From an uncultured bacterium (lineage in GTDB: Bacteria > Planctomycetota > UBA1135 > GCA-002686595): a stretch of DNA of 14,004 bases. The notes below the pieces were generated by a model. The model did no database searches and had not been told where the DNA came from. It saw only the letters and a list, made by a program, of their open reading frames with translations. Made by a program: the position numbers and the translations under genes. Shown here in pieces: positions 6,290 to 12,792 of the stretch (positions are counted from its first letter, which is position 1; each line of letters opens with the position of its first letter). Location of the stretch: positions 1 to 14,004 of the forward strand of contig CADEGS010000112.1 in assembly GCA_902826945.1 (NCBI GenBank). Direction: 5' to 3'.

Positions 6290-7982
6290 GGAGCCGGCGC
6301 CGGACGCGGGTCGCGACCCCTGGGGGCGGGCGCTCGCGGCGCTGCGCCGGCGGCGGACCTTCCGGCTCGCGCTCGCCTGCCTGGCGCTGCTCTACGCCTC
6401 CGCGATCTACGCGCCGCTCCTGGCGAACGACCGGCCGCTCCTGCTCCAGGGCGTGGACCAGGGCGCCCACGAGCGCGCGCGGCGCGGCCTGGCGGGCGTG
6501 AGCGCGAGCCTGGCGGCGCTGGCGCGCGGCGGCGAGCAAGGCTATCTCGCGGCGCGCACGCCGGGCTCGCGCCAGGGCTGGGCCGCTGCCCTCGAGGGCG
6601 AGGCGCGGGCGCTCTCCGAGCGCGCGCGCACGCTGGCGGACGCGCTCGGCGCGGGCGCGCCCGAGCGGGCGGAGCTCGAGCGGCTGGCCGAGGACGCGCG
6701 CGCGCTGGCGCGCGCGCCCGACGCAGCGGCGGCGGACGCGCTGCGCGCGCGCGCGAGCGCGCTGGCGGCGGCGCTGCGCCCCGCGCGAGAGGGCGAGCCG
6801 GGCGGCGTCGCGCTCGTCGCGCGCACGAGCTCGCCGCTCCTCGCCTCGCTCTCGGGCGTCGAGGTCTTCTTCATGGTGCTGTGGGCCTTCGTGCTCGGCG
6901 CCCCGCTGTGGCGCCGGCTCGTCGGCCGCGCGCTCGTCCGCGGGCGGCCGGAGCGCGCGCGCCGCGCGCGCGCGGCGGCGCTCGGCGCGCCGCTCGCGCT
7001 GGCGGCGCTGGTCGGCCTGGCCTGGGGGGCGCTCGCCGGCGCGCGCGATCCGGGCCTGCACGCGGCGCCCTACAAGGAGGCGCTCGCACGCGGCGAGCTG
7101 CGCGCGACGCGCGTCGTCTTCGCGCCGATCGCGCTGGGCTTCGCCGAGACGCACCTGGCCGAGACCTTCCGGCCGCCGACCTGGACGCGCGCGTCGGAGA
7201 TCTCGGAGGAGGGGCGCTACGTGCGCGGGCCGCGCGCGCAGGCCGCGACCGGCCTCGAGAGCGTGCCGCAGCCCGTGCAGGTGCGCCCGGGCGAGCCCGC
7301 GCGCAACGCCGCCGCGCGCCACCCGCTCGGGACCGACGCGCTGGGGCGCGACCTCCTCGTGCGCCTGCTCTACGGCGGGCGCATCAGCCTGGCGGTGGGG
7401 CTCGTCTCGAGCGTGCTCCTGGTCGCGATCGGGACGCTGGTCGGAGCCCTGGCCGGCTACCTGGGCGGGCGCACGGACCTCCTGCTCTCGCGCCTGATCG
7501 AGGTCGTGCTGTGCTTCCCGGTGTTCTTCCTGATCCTGGTCGTGGTGGCCTTCGTCGGGCCGTCGGTGCTGCACATCATGGTCGTGATCGGCCTCCTGCG
7601 CTGGACGGGCGTGGCGCGCCTGGTGCGCGCCGAGTTCCTGCGCCTGCAGCAGCAGGACTTCGTCGTCGCGGCGCGCGCGCTGGGCCTCTCGACGCCGCGC
7701 GTGGTCTTCCGCCACGTGCTGCCGAACGCGCTCGGGCCGGTGCTCGTCGCCGCCGCCTTCGCCGTCGCCGCGGGCATCCTGATCGAGTCGGGCCTCTCGT
7801 TCCTGGGCTTCGGGATCCAGCTCCCGGTGCCGTCGTGGGGCTCGCTCGCGAGCGAGTCGCGCAACCCCGCGCACTGGTGGATCCACGCCTTCCCCGGCGC
7901 GCTGATCTTCCTGACGGTGCTCTGCTACAACCTGGTCGGCGACGCCATCCGCGACGTCGTGGACCCGAGGACGCGCGCATGA
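6282..7982 (+). CDS. oppC: Enlarged ABC peptide transporter permease, OppC/DppC type
   Basis: Second channel subunit, 566 residues, about 260 longer than typical OppC (around 300). The C-terminal 220 residues are canonical: HPLGTDALGRDLLVRLLYGGR (347-367), then five membrane segments, the EAA loop AARALGLSTPRVVFRHVLPN (463-482), and GLSFLGFGIQLP near 504-515. The first helix is at about 28-47. Between them lies extra sequence: an Ala/Arg/Glu-rich, probably helical stretch (57-185), two additional hydrophobic segments (about 189-209 and 232-251), and a soluble region with ETFRPPTW (294-301) before the core. The two added helices keep the topology of the core unchanged; the helical stretch should face the periplasm. 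The ATG lies inside the end of oppB, eight bases overlapping, with no ribosome-binding site of its own, so coupled translation is likely. The stop overlaps the oppD start (ATGA). Confidence 0.93.
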   Translation: MREEPAPDAGRDPWGRALAALRRRRTFRLALACLALLYASAIYAPLLANDRPLLLQGVDQGAHERARRGLAGVSASLAALARGGEQGYLAARTPGSRQGWAAALEGEARALSERARTLADALGAGAPERAELERLAEDARALARAPDAAAADALRARASALAAALRPAREGEPGGVALVARTSSPLLASLSGVEVFFMVLWAFVLGAPLWRRLVGRALVRGRPERARRARAAALGAPLALAALVGLAWGALAGARDPGLHAAPYKEALARGELRATRVVFAPIALGFAETHLAETFRPPTWTRASEISEEGRYVRGPRAQAATGLESVPQPVQVRPGEPARNAAARHPLGTDALGRDLLVRLLYGGRISLAVGLVSSVLLVAIGTLVGALAGYLGGRTDLLLSRLIEVVLCFPVFFLILVVVAFVGPSVLHIMVVIGLLRWTGVARLVRAEFLRLQQQDFVVAARALGLSTPRVVFRHVLPNALGPVLVAAAFAVAAGILIESGLSFLGFGIQLPVPSWGSLASESRNPAHWWIHAFPGALIFLTVLCYNLVGDAIRDVVDPRTRA

Positions 7983-8977
7983 GCGCGGCGCGGGGGAGCG
8001 AGCCGGTGCTCGCGGTGCGCGACCTGTGCACCTGGTTCGAGACCCCCGAGGGCACGGCGCGCGCGGTGGACGGCGTGAGCTTCGAGCTCGCGCGCGGCGA
8101 GACCCTGGCGCTGGTGGGGGAGTCGGGCTCGGGCAAGACGCTCACCGCGCTCTCGATCCTGGGGCTCGTCCCGCCGCCCGGCCGGATCGTGCGCGGCAGC
8201 GTGCGCCTCGCGGGGCGCGAGCTGGTCGGCCTGCCGCGCAGGGCGCTGGAGCGCGTGCGCGGGCGCGAGGTCGGCATGGTCTTCCAGGAGCCGCTGAGCG
8301 CGCTCAACCCGGTCTTCCCGGTCGGCGAGCAGGTGGCCGAGGTGCTGCGCGCGCACCGCCTGGCCGACGCGCGCGGCGCGCGCGAGCGCGCGCAGGCGCT
8401 CCTGGCCGAGGTCGGCCTGCCCGACGCGCGCGAGCGCGCGCGGCTCTACCCGCACCAGCTCTCGGGCGGCCAGCGCCAGCGCGTCGTGATCGCGATGGCG
8501 ATGGCCTGCGAGCCGGCCGTGCTCCTGGCCGACGAGCCGACGACGGCGCTCGACGTCACGATCCAGGCGCAGGTCCTGGAGCTGATCGCGGCGCTGCAGC
8601 GCCGCTCCGGCACGGCGCTGCTGCTGATCACGCACGACCTGGGCGTCGTCGCGCAGGCGGCCGAGCGCGTGTGCGTGCTGTACGCCGGGCGCGTGGTCGA
8701 GAGCGCCGACACGATCGCCCTCTTCGAGCGCCCGCGCCATCCCTACACGCTGGGCCTCTTGCGCTCCTTGCCGCGCCGCGTGCGCGCCGGCGAGCGCCTG
8801 GCCGCGCTGCCGGGCGCGGTGCCGCCCGCGACGCGCTGGCCCGCGGGCTGTCGCTTCCACCCGCGCTGCGCGCTGGCGCGCCCGCGCTGCGCGCTGGAGG
8901 AGCCGCCGCTGCGCGCGCTCGAGGGCGGCGCGCGCGCGGCGGCCTGCCACTACGCCGAGGAGGTCGGCGCGCCGTGA
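7979..8977 (+). CDS. oppD: Peptide ABC transporter ATP-binding protein OppD/DppD
   Basis: One of two ATPases that drive the importer, acting on the cytoplasmic side of the membrane; 332 residues, the usual length. All nucleotide-binding motifs are intact: Walker A GESGSGKT (47-54), Q-loop [11 protein letters not shown] (101-111), signature LSGGQRQR (161-168), Walker [13 protein letters not shown] (181-192) and the switch histidine in ITHD (217-220). The C-terminal oligopeptide-transporter domain (oligo_HPY) begins at [11 protein letters not shown] and carries cysteines at 291, 297, 304 and 323. This spacing is conserved in the OppD/OppF families and has been linked to an iron-sulfur cluster in some members. 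The ATG at 7979 follows GAGGA (7967-7971) at seven bases and overlaps the oppC stop. The open frame extends far upstream, but that part is a shadow of oppC. Confidence 0.96.
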   Translation: MSAARGSEPVLAVRDLCTWFETPEGTARAVDGVSFELARGETLALVGESGSGKTLTALSILGLVPPPGRIVRGSVRLAGRELVGLPRRALERVRGREVGMVFQEPLSALNPVFPVGEQVAEVLRAHRLADARGARERAQALLAEVGLPDARERARLYPHQLSGGQRQRVVIAMAMACEPAVLLADEPTTALDVTIQAQVLELIAALQRRSGTALLLITHDLGVVAQAAERVCVLYAGRVVESADTIALFERPRHPYTLGLLRSLPRRVRAGERLAALPGAVPPATRWPAGCRFHPRCALARPRCALEEPPLRALEGGARAAACHYAEEVGAP

Positions 8978-9996
8978 CCGCCCCGCTGCTCGAGGTGCGC
9001 GGGCTGGCCAAGGCGTTCCCGCAGGCGCGCGGCCTCCTCGGCCGCTCCGCCGGCCTGGTGCGCGCGGTGGACGGCGTCTCGCTCGACGTGCAGCCAGGCG
9101 AGACGCTGGGCCTGGTGGGGGAGTCGGGCTGCGGCAAGTCCACGCTGGCGCGCGCCATCCTGCGCCTGTGCGAGCCCGACGCGGGCAGCGTGCTGTACCG
9201 CCGCGCGCCCGACGCCGCGCCGCTCGACCTCCTGCGCCTGCGCCCGCGCGCGCTGCGCGCCGTGCGGCGCGAGCTGCAGATCGTGTTCCAGGACCCGTTC
9301 CAGAGCCTGAACCCGCGCCTGTCGGTCGGCGCGGCGCTGGGCGAGCCGCTGGCCGTGCACGCGGGCCTGCGCGGCGCGCAGCGCGAGGAGCGCGTCGCGG
9401 CGCTGCTCGAGCGCGTCGGCCTCGCGCCGGCGCTCGCGGCGCGCTACCCCCACGAGCTCTCCGCCGGCCAGCGCCAGCGCGTGGGCATCGCGCGCGCGCT
9501 CGCGCCGGAGCCGCGGCTCGTCGTGTGGGACGAGGCGGTCAGCGCGCTCGACGTCTCGATCCAGGCGCAGATCCTGAACCTGCTCGTGGAGCTGCAGGCC
9601 GAGCTCGGCCTGTCGTGCCTGTTCGTCGCGCACGACCTGGCGCTGGTGCGCCACGTCTCCGCGCGCGTGGCGGTCATGCTGCTCGGCCGCATCGTGGAGA
9701 TCGGGCCGGCGGCGACGATCCTCGAGCGGCCGGCGCACCCCTACACGCAGGCCTTGCTAGCGGCCGTGCCTGCGCCCGACCCGCGCCGGCGCGGGGAGCG
9801 GCGCGCGCTCTCGGGCGAGGTGCCCTCGGCGCTGCGGCCGCCGCCGGGCTGCCCCTTCCACCCGCGCTGCGCGCTGGCCGAGGAGCGCTGCCGGAGCGCC
9901 GTGCCGGAGCTCCTGCCCGTCCCCGCGGCCGGGGCTCCTCACGCGGCGGCCTGCCACCTGCTCGAGCGCGCGGCGGCCGCGCCGTCCGGGAAGTGA
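8974..9996 (+). CDS. oppF: Peptide ABC transporter ATP-binding protein OppF/DppF
   Basis: Second ATPase of the importer, 340 residues, expected to pair with OppD beneath the OppB/OppC channel. Start GTG 8974 overlaps the oppD stop (GTGA) and follows a strong ribosome-binding site, AGGAGG (8958-8963). Motifs: Walker A GESGCGKS (49-56), Q-loop VFQDPFQSLNPR (104-115), signature LSAGQRQR (162-169; Ala replaces the usual first Gly), Walker B LVVWDEAVSALD (182-193) and the switch histidine in VAHD (218-221). DEAVSALD is normal for OppF. The C-terminal oligo_HPY domain starts at RPAHPYTQALL and has cysteines at 293, 299, 306 and 327. The last gene of the operon; a GC hairpin follows five bases after the stop. 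Confidence 0.96.
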   Translation: MTAPLLEVRGLAKAFPQARGLLGRSAGLVRAVDGVSLDVQPGETLGLVGESGCGKSTLARAILRLCEPDAGSVLYRRAPDAAPLDLLRLRPRALRAVRRELQIVFQDPFQSLNPRLSVGAALGEPLAVHAGLRGAQREERVAALLERVGLAPALAARYPHELSAGQRQRVGIARALAPEPRLVVWDEAVSALDVSIQAQILNLLVELQAELGLSCLFVAHDLALVRHVSARVAVMLLGRIVEIGPAATILERPAHPYTQALLAAVPAPDPRRRGERRALSGEVPSALRPPPGCPFHPRCALAEERCRSAVPELLPVPAAGAPHAAACHLLERAAAAPSGK

Positions 9997-10000
9997 AGCG

Positions 10001-10025
10001 GCCGCCCGCCGCCCGGGCGGGCGGC
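10001..10025. terminator. GC hairpin between converging genes, probable bidirectional terminator
   Basis: Bases 10001-10010 and 10016-10025 form a perfect ten-base-pair GC stem with a five-base loop. It begins five bases after the oppF stop and ends 29 bases before the stop of the converging secreted-protein gene. There is no T-run on either side, so it is not a textbook intrinsic terminator. Position and stability make transcript ending or mRNA protection the best reading. Confidence 0.55.
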
Positions 10026-10054
10026 GGACGGCCGTCGTCGGGAGCGCGCGCCCT

Positions 10055-11728
10055 CTAGTCCGTGCGCTCGGGGCAGTCGTCGATCGGCGTCGAGACGTGC
10101 GAGTTGATGTCCTGGCAGCAGCCGGGGCTGCCGGTCTCGTAGCTCAGCCAGGTGGCCAGATCGGTCGTCGTCGCGTCGCGGTAGAAGGTCAGGAGGTTGC
10201 CCATGTTGCTGGCCCCCTGGAGCGGCACGACCGTGCCGTCCGCGAGCCAGGTCAGCGAGCCCGTCACGCTCGAGCCCTCCGGCACGCGCACCTCGCAGTG
10301 CGTGTCGTCCTCGACCGCGCCTTCCCAGAGCACGTCGATCCACACCCAGCTGCGCACGAGCGGATCCCAGTCGTCGCCGACGTCCTTGCCGCCGAAGGCC
10401 GCGCCGTGGATGCGCACGCTGCTGCCGTCGTAGGTCAGGAAGACGCACGCGCCGGGGTGCTCGAAGTCGAAGGTGTAGTGCGTCGGGTAGTCGCCGAACA
10501 GGCCGTCGAGCCGCAGGCCGTAGTCCGGCGGCGCGACCTGTCCCACGACCTTGTTGCCGAGCTTCCACGTGCCCTCGTCGCCGCCCTTGGCCGGCGGACC
10601 GCACTCGCAGGTGTCCTCGCCGACGAGGTCGGTCAGCGGGATGTCCGCCTCGCAGCCGGCGCCGAGGTCGAACCAGCAGTACATCTCCACGCCGCCGGGC
10701 GTGTCGCGCATCAGGAACTGCACGTTGTTCGCCAGGCTCGCCTTGCCGGTCAGCGGCACGACCTGGCCGGTCGCCTTCCAGGTCGCGGTCCCGTAGGAGC
10801 GCGCCGTCTCGGGCACGACGACCAGCGGGCCGAGCGGACCCGCCTGCACCTCGGCGTCCTCGTAGCAGAAGTCGAAGCACAGGAACGACTGCTCGAAGGG
10901 GTCCCACGCGTCGCCGACGTCGAGGCCGCCCCAGACGGTGCCGCTGATGCGCACCTTGGACACGCCGTCGAAGTCGAGGTACAGGGCCGAGCCCGGCGCC
11001 TCGAGGTCGAACGTGTAGCCCTTGTCGCAGTCGCCGTCGAGCAGGCCGTCCAGGCGCAGCCCGAACGCCGGCGGAGCGAGCAGGTCGGTGTTGTGGTTGT
11101 TGAGGATGCGCCAGCGGCCGGCCTGGCCCGCGCTCGTCGGCGCCAGGCAGTCCTCGCACTCGTCGGGGACGCCGTTCTGGTTCCGGTCGCTCGACGTGCC
11201 CGCGGCCAGGTCGCACACGTCGGGGACACCGTTCCCGTTGCAGTCGGGCAGGTCCTGGCACTGGTCGTCGACGTCGTCGCCGTTGCAGTCCTGGATCAGC
11301 TCGTCGTCGATCGTGAGCACGAGCTGGTTCGACTTCAGCGGCACGCTGACCGGCGGCCCGAGGTGCACCGCGATCGCCTGCAGGTAGAACGGGTCGAGGC
11401 GCGTCGCCGCGCAGGGCAGCGGGCACAGGAACTGCGCGTGCCCGTCGTCGTCGAAGGCCGGCAGGACGTAGAACGCCAGCATCTCGAGGCCGACGTCGAG
11501 GGAGCCGACGATCGGGAGCTTGATGGGGCCGGCGTCGAGCGCCGCCGCGACGATCGGGACGTCGCCGGGATCGCCTCCGTCGACCTGCACCAGGACGTCG
11601 TCGCCGGGGCCGATCGCGGGAGGGTCGGTCGTGAGCACGAGCTGGGCGCTCGCGCTCGCAGTCAGGAATGCCAGGGGCGCCAGGGAGGTGAGTGCCAGGG
11701 AGAGGACACGCACGATTCGGGAGGTCAT
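10055..11728 (-). CDS. Secreted protein with calcium-binding-type repeats and a duplicated unknown domain
   Basis: I do not recognise a function. 557 residues, start ATG 11728, chosen because it opens directly on a Sec signal peptide (MTSRIVRVLS..., cleavage likely after ASASA-28); AAGGAG lies 13 bases upstream. Residues 29-145 look like a compact beta-rich domain. Three repeats follow: DCNGDDVDDQCQ (147-158), DCNGNGVPDVCD (162-173) and DRNQNGVPDECE (181-192). They resemble the Asp/Asn-rich calcium-binding repeats (thrombospondin type 3 or dockerin-like) common in planctomycete exported proteins. The rest is a tandem duplication: about 203-342 and 386-518 share APPxxGLRLDGL, YTFDxExPG, DVGDxWDP and a final RD. 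Sixteen or more cysteines suggest disulfides outside the cytoplasm. It has no membrane anchor or sorting tail, so it is probably secreted or surface-associated. The gene converges on the importer operon and appears to be transcribed alone. Confidence 0.85.
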   Translation of the reverse strand: MTSRIVRVLSLALTSLAPLAFLTASASAQLVLTTDPPAIGPGDDVLVQVDGGDPGDVPIVAAALDAGPIKLPIVGSLDVGLEMLAFYVLPAFDDDGHAQFLCPLPCAATRLDPFYLQAIAVHLGPPVSVPLKSNQLVLTIDDELIQDCNGDDVDDQCQDLPDCNGNGVPDVCDLAAGTSSDRNQNGVPDECEDCLAPTSAGQAGRWRILNNHNTDLLAPPAFGLRLDGLLDGDCDKGYTFDLEAPGSALYLDFDGVSKVRISGTVWGGLDVGDAWDPFEQSFLCFDFCYEDAEVQAGPLGPLVVVPETARSYGTATWKATGQVVPLTGKASLANNVQFLMRDTPGGVEMYCWFDLGAGCEADIPLTDLVGEDTCECGPPAKGGDEGTWKLGNKVVGQVAPPDYGLRLDGLFGDYPTHYTFDFEHPGACVFLTYDGSSVRIHGAAFGGKDVGDDWDPLVRSWVWIDVLWEGAVEDDTHCEVRVPEGSSVTGSLTWLADGTVVPLQGASNMGNLLTFYRDATTTDLATWLSYETGSPGCCQDINSHVSTPIDDCPERTD

Positions 11729-11795
11729 GAGTGCGGACGGACTCCTTCTTCCGTCGTTCGTAGGGGTGGCAGGCGCCGCGACTCGCGGAACCCAC

Positions 11796-11819
11796 GCCCG
11801 GAATCTAGCGATTCCCGGC
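11796..11819. promoter_or_regulatory. Inverted repeat upstream of the secreted-protein gene
   Basis: GCCCGGAATC (11796-11805) and GATTCCCGGC (11810-11819) form a dyad with nine of ten pairs matching and a four-base centre, TAGC. It lies 68-91 bases before the ATG at 11728, in the 267-base gap that otherwise shows no gene. TAGATT, read on the minus strand at 11807-11802, falls within it and could be a -10 box, but no -35 box stands at the right distance. It may be an operator or a leader hairpin. Confidence 0.4.
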
Positions 11820-11889
11820 GCGCGTTCTTCGACGTCGCATCCTGCGCGAGCACTTTCTCGCGCGCGCGCGGCGGAGCGCACCCGCGCTC

Positions 11890-11925
11890 GCCGCTCGCGA
11901 GCGGCCGCACCGATCGCCGCGGTGC
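11890..11925 (-). terminator. GC hairpins downstream of the HAD hydrolase gene
   Basis: A perfect 16-base palindrome (11890-11905) lies next to a six-base-pair stem, GCACCG (11907-11912) with CGGTGC (11920-11925). Both lie 70-105 bases beyond the HAD stop on the transcribed strand. An 11-base direct repeat, GCGAGCGGCCG, occurs at 11897-11907 and 11929-11939. No T-run follows. A transcript end is plausible, but the local GC content makes such structures easy to find. Confidence 0.3.
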
Positions 11926-11995
11926 TCGGCGAGCGGCCGATGCGACGGACCGACGCGCACTCGCAGCGCGCCGGAGAGCGTGCGCGCGCCGCCGC

Positions 11996-12721
11996 TCAGA
12001 CCCGCAGCCCGTACGCCTCGCGCAGGATCGTGCGCAGCGCGACGAAGTCGTCCACCACGTGGTCGGGGACGATCTCGGGGCCCGGCGGCGGCGCGTGGCG
12101 CGCGGCGCGGCGGGCCCACACGGTCTTCATCCCGATCGAGCGCGGCGGGGCGATGTCGTGCGCCAGGCTGTCGCCGACGTACATCGCCTCGCCCGGCGCC
12201 AGGCCCAGGTCCTCCAGCGCCACCAGCCAGAGCTTGGGGTTGGGCTTGGAGATCCCGATCTGCTCGGAGATGAAGATCGCGCGCGGGTCGAGGTGGCGCA
12301 CCAGGCCCAGGCGCACCAGCTTCTCGGTCTGCTTCGTCGTCCAGCCGTGGGTGACGATCCCGACGGTGCAGCCGGCCTTGCCGAGCGCCTCCAGGAGCGG
12401 CGGGACGTCGGGGAAGGGGGCCAGCGCGGCGAACTTCGTGTCGTGGTAGGCCACCACCCCCGCGGCCACGATCAGGGCCGGGTCGGCCCGCGGGTGGGTG
12501 CGCAGCCGCAGCCGGCGCAGGAGCTGGTCGAAGTGGTGCTCGTAATTGGAGGAGAACTCGGCGATGACCTCGTCGAGCTCGCGGCTGACCTCCTCGGCCG
12601 GCAGGTCGAGGCCCGCCGCGACCATCGCCTCGACCGCGTTCTTGCGCGCCATGCGCGCGAAGGTCGTGGTCGAGAACAGCGTGTCGTCGAGGTCGAACAG
12701 GACGGCGCGCAGGGCGCCCAT
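11996..12721 (-). CDS. HAD-superfamily hydrolase, TIGR02253-type
   Basis: Cytoplasmic phosphatase-like enzyme of 241 residues. HAD motifs are complete: motif I DLDDT with nucleophile Asp10 and acid Asp12, motif II Thr124 in IVTHG, motif III Lys159 in ISKPNP, and motif IV GDSLAHD (183-189). The cap region (about 20-95), with ARMARKNAVEAMVAAGL and SNYEHHFDQLLRRL, resembles the TIGR02253 subfamily, best known from archaea; AAGVVAYHDTKF (86-97) and LGMKTVW-like SIGMKTVW (195-202) fit as well. The substrate is unknown; small phosphomonoesters are typical of subfamily IA. ATG 12721 follows AGGAGG (complement of 12731-12736) at nine bases. It lies 71 bases after the secretin gene on the same strand, so it may be read through from it, although a palindrome sits in between. 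Nothing links it functionally to its neighbours. Confidence 0.92.
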   Translation of the reverse strand: MGALRAVLFDLDDTLFSTTTFARMARKNAVEAMVAAGLDLPAEEVSRELDEVIAEFSSNYEHHFDQLLRRLRLRTHPRADPALIVAAGVVAYHDTKFAALAPFPDVPPLLEALGKAGCTVGIVTHGWTTKQTEKLVRLGLVRHLDPRAIFISEQIGISKPNPKLWLVALEDLGLAPGEAMYVGDSLAHDIAPPRSIGMKTVWARRAARHAPPPGPEIVPDHVVDDFVALRTILREAYGLRV

Positions 12722-12763
12722 CTTCCCGGTCCTCCTGCGGGGAGGTGCGCTCCCGCGCTGCGT

Positions 12764-12781
12764 CGCGCCCCGCGGGGCGCG
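12764..12781. terminator. 18-base perfect palindrome after the secretin gene
   Basis: CGCGCCCCGCGGGGCGCG reads the same on both strands and begins 11 bases beyond the secretin stop. As RNA it would fold into a short, very stable stem. Without a T-run it may slow or end transcription, or separate secretin and HAD expression; a protein-binding site is the alternative. Confidence 0.4.
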
Positions 12782-12792
12782 CTGGCCCGCGC

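Noticed and set aside
6063..7886. A 607-residue minus-strand frame opposite oppB and oppC
   Set aside because: Low-complexity Arg/Ala/Gln/Glu composition, no family motif, and fully covered by two well-supported permease genes on the plus strand.
6881..7978. Open frame joined upstream to oppD, suggesting a fusion protein
   Set aside because: That part is an out-of-frame shadow of oppC; the ATG at 7979 has a good ribosome-binding site and matches the family start. The same holds for the frame upstream of oppF.
11859..11870. (CG)6 run and similar alternating CG stretches as Z-DNA or microsatellite signals
   Set aside because: Short CG runs occur throughout this GC-rich window, inside and outside genes, so this one carries no special weight.
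11729..11881. Longer start for the secreted protein at 11881
   Set aside because: The extra 51 residues are Arg-rich and would bury the signal peptide that begins exactly at ATG 11728, which also has an AAGGAG upstream.
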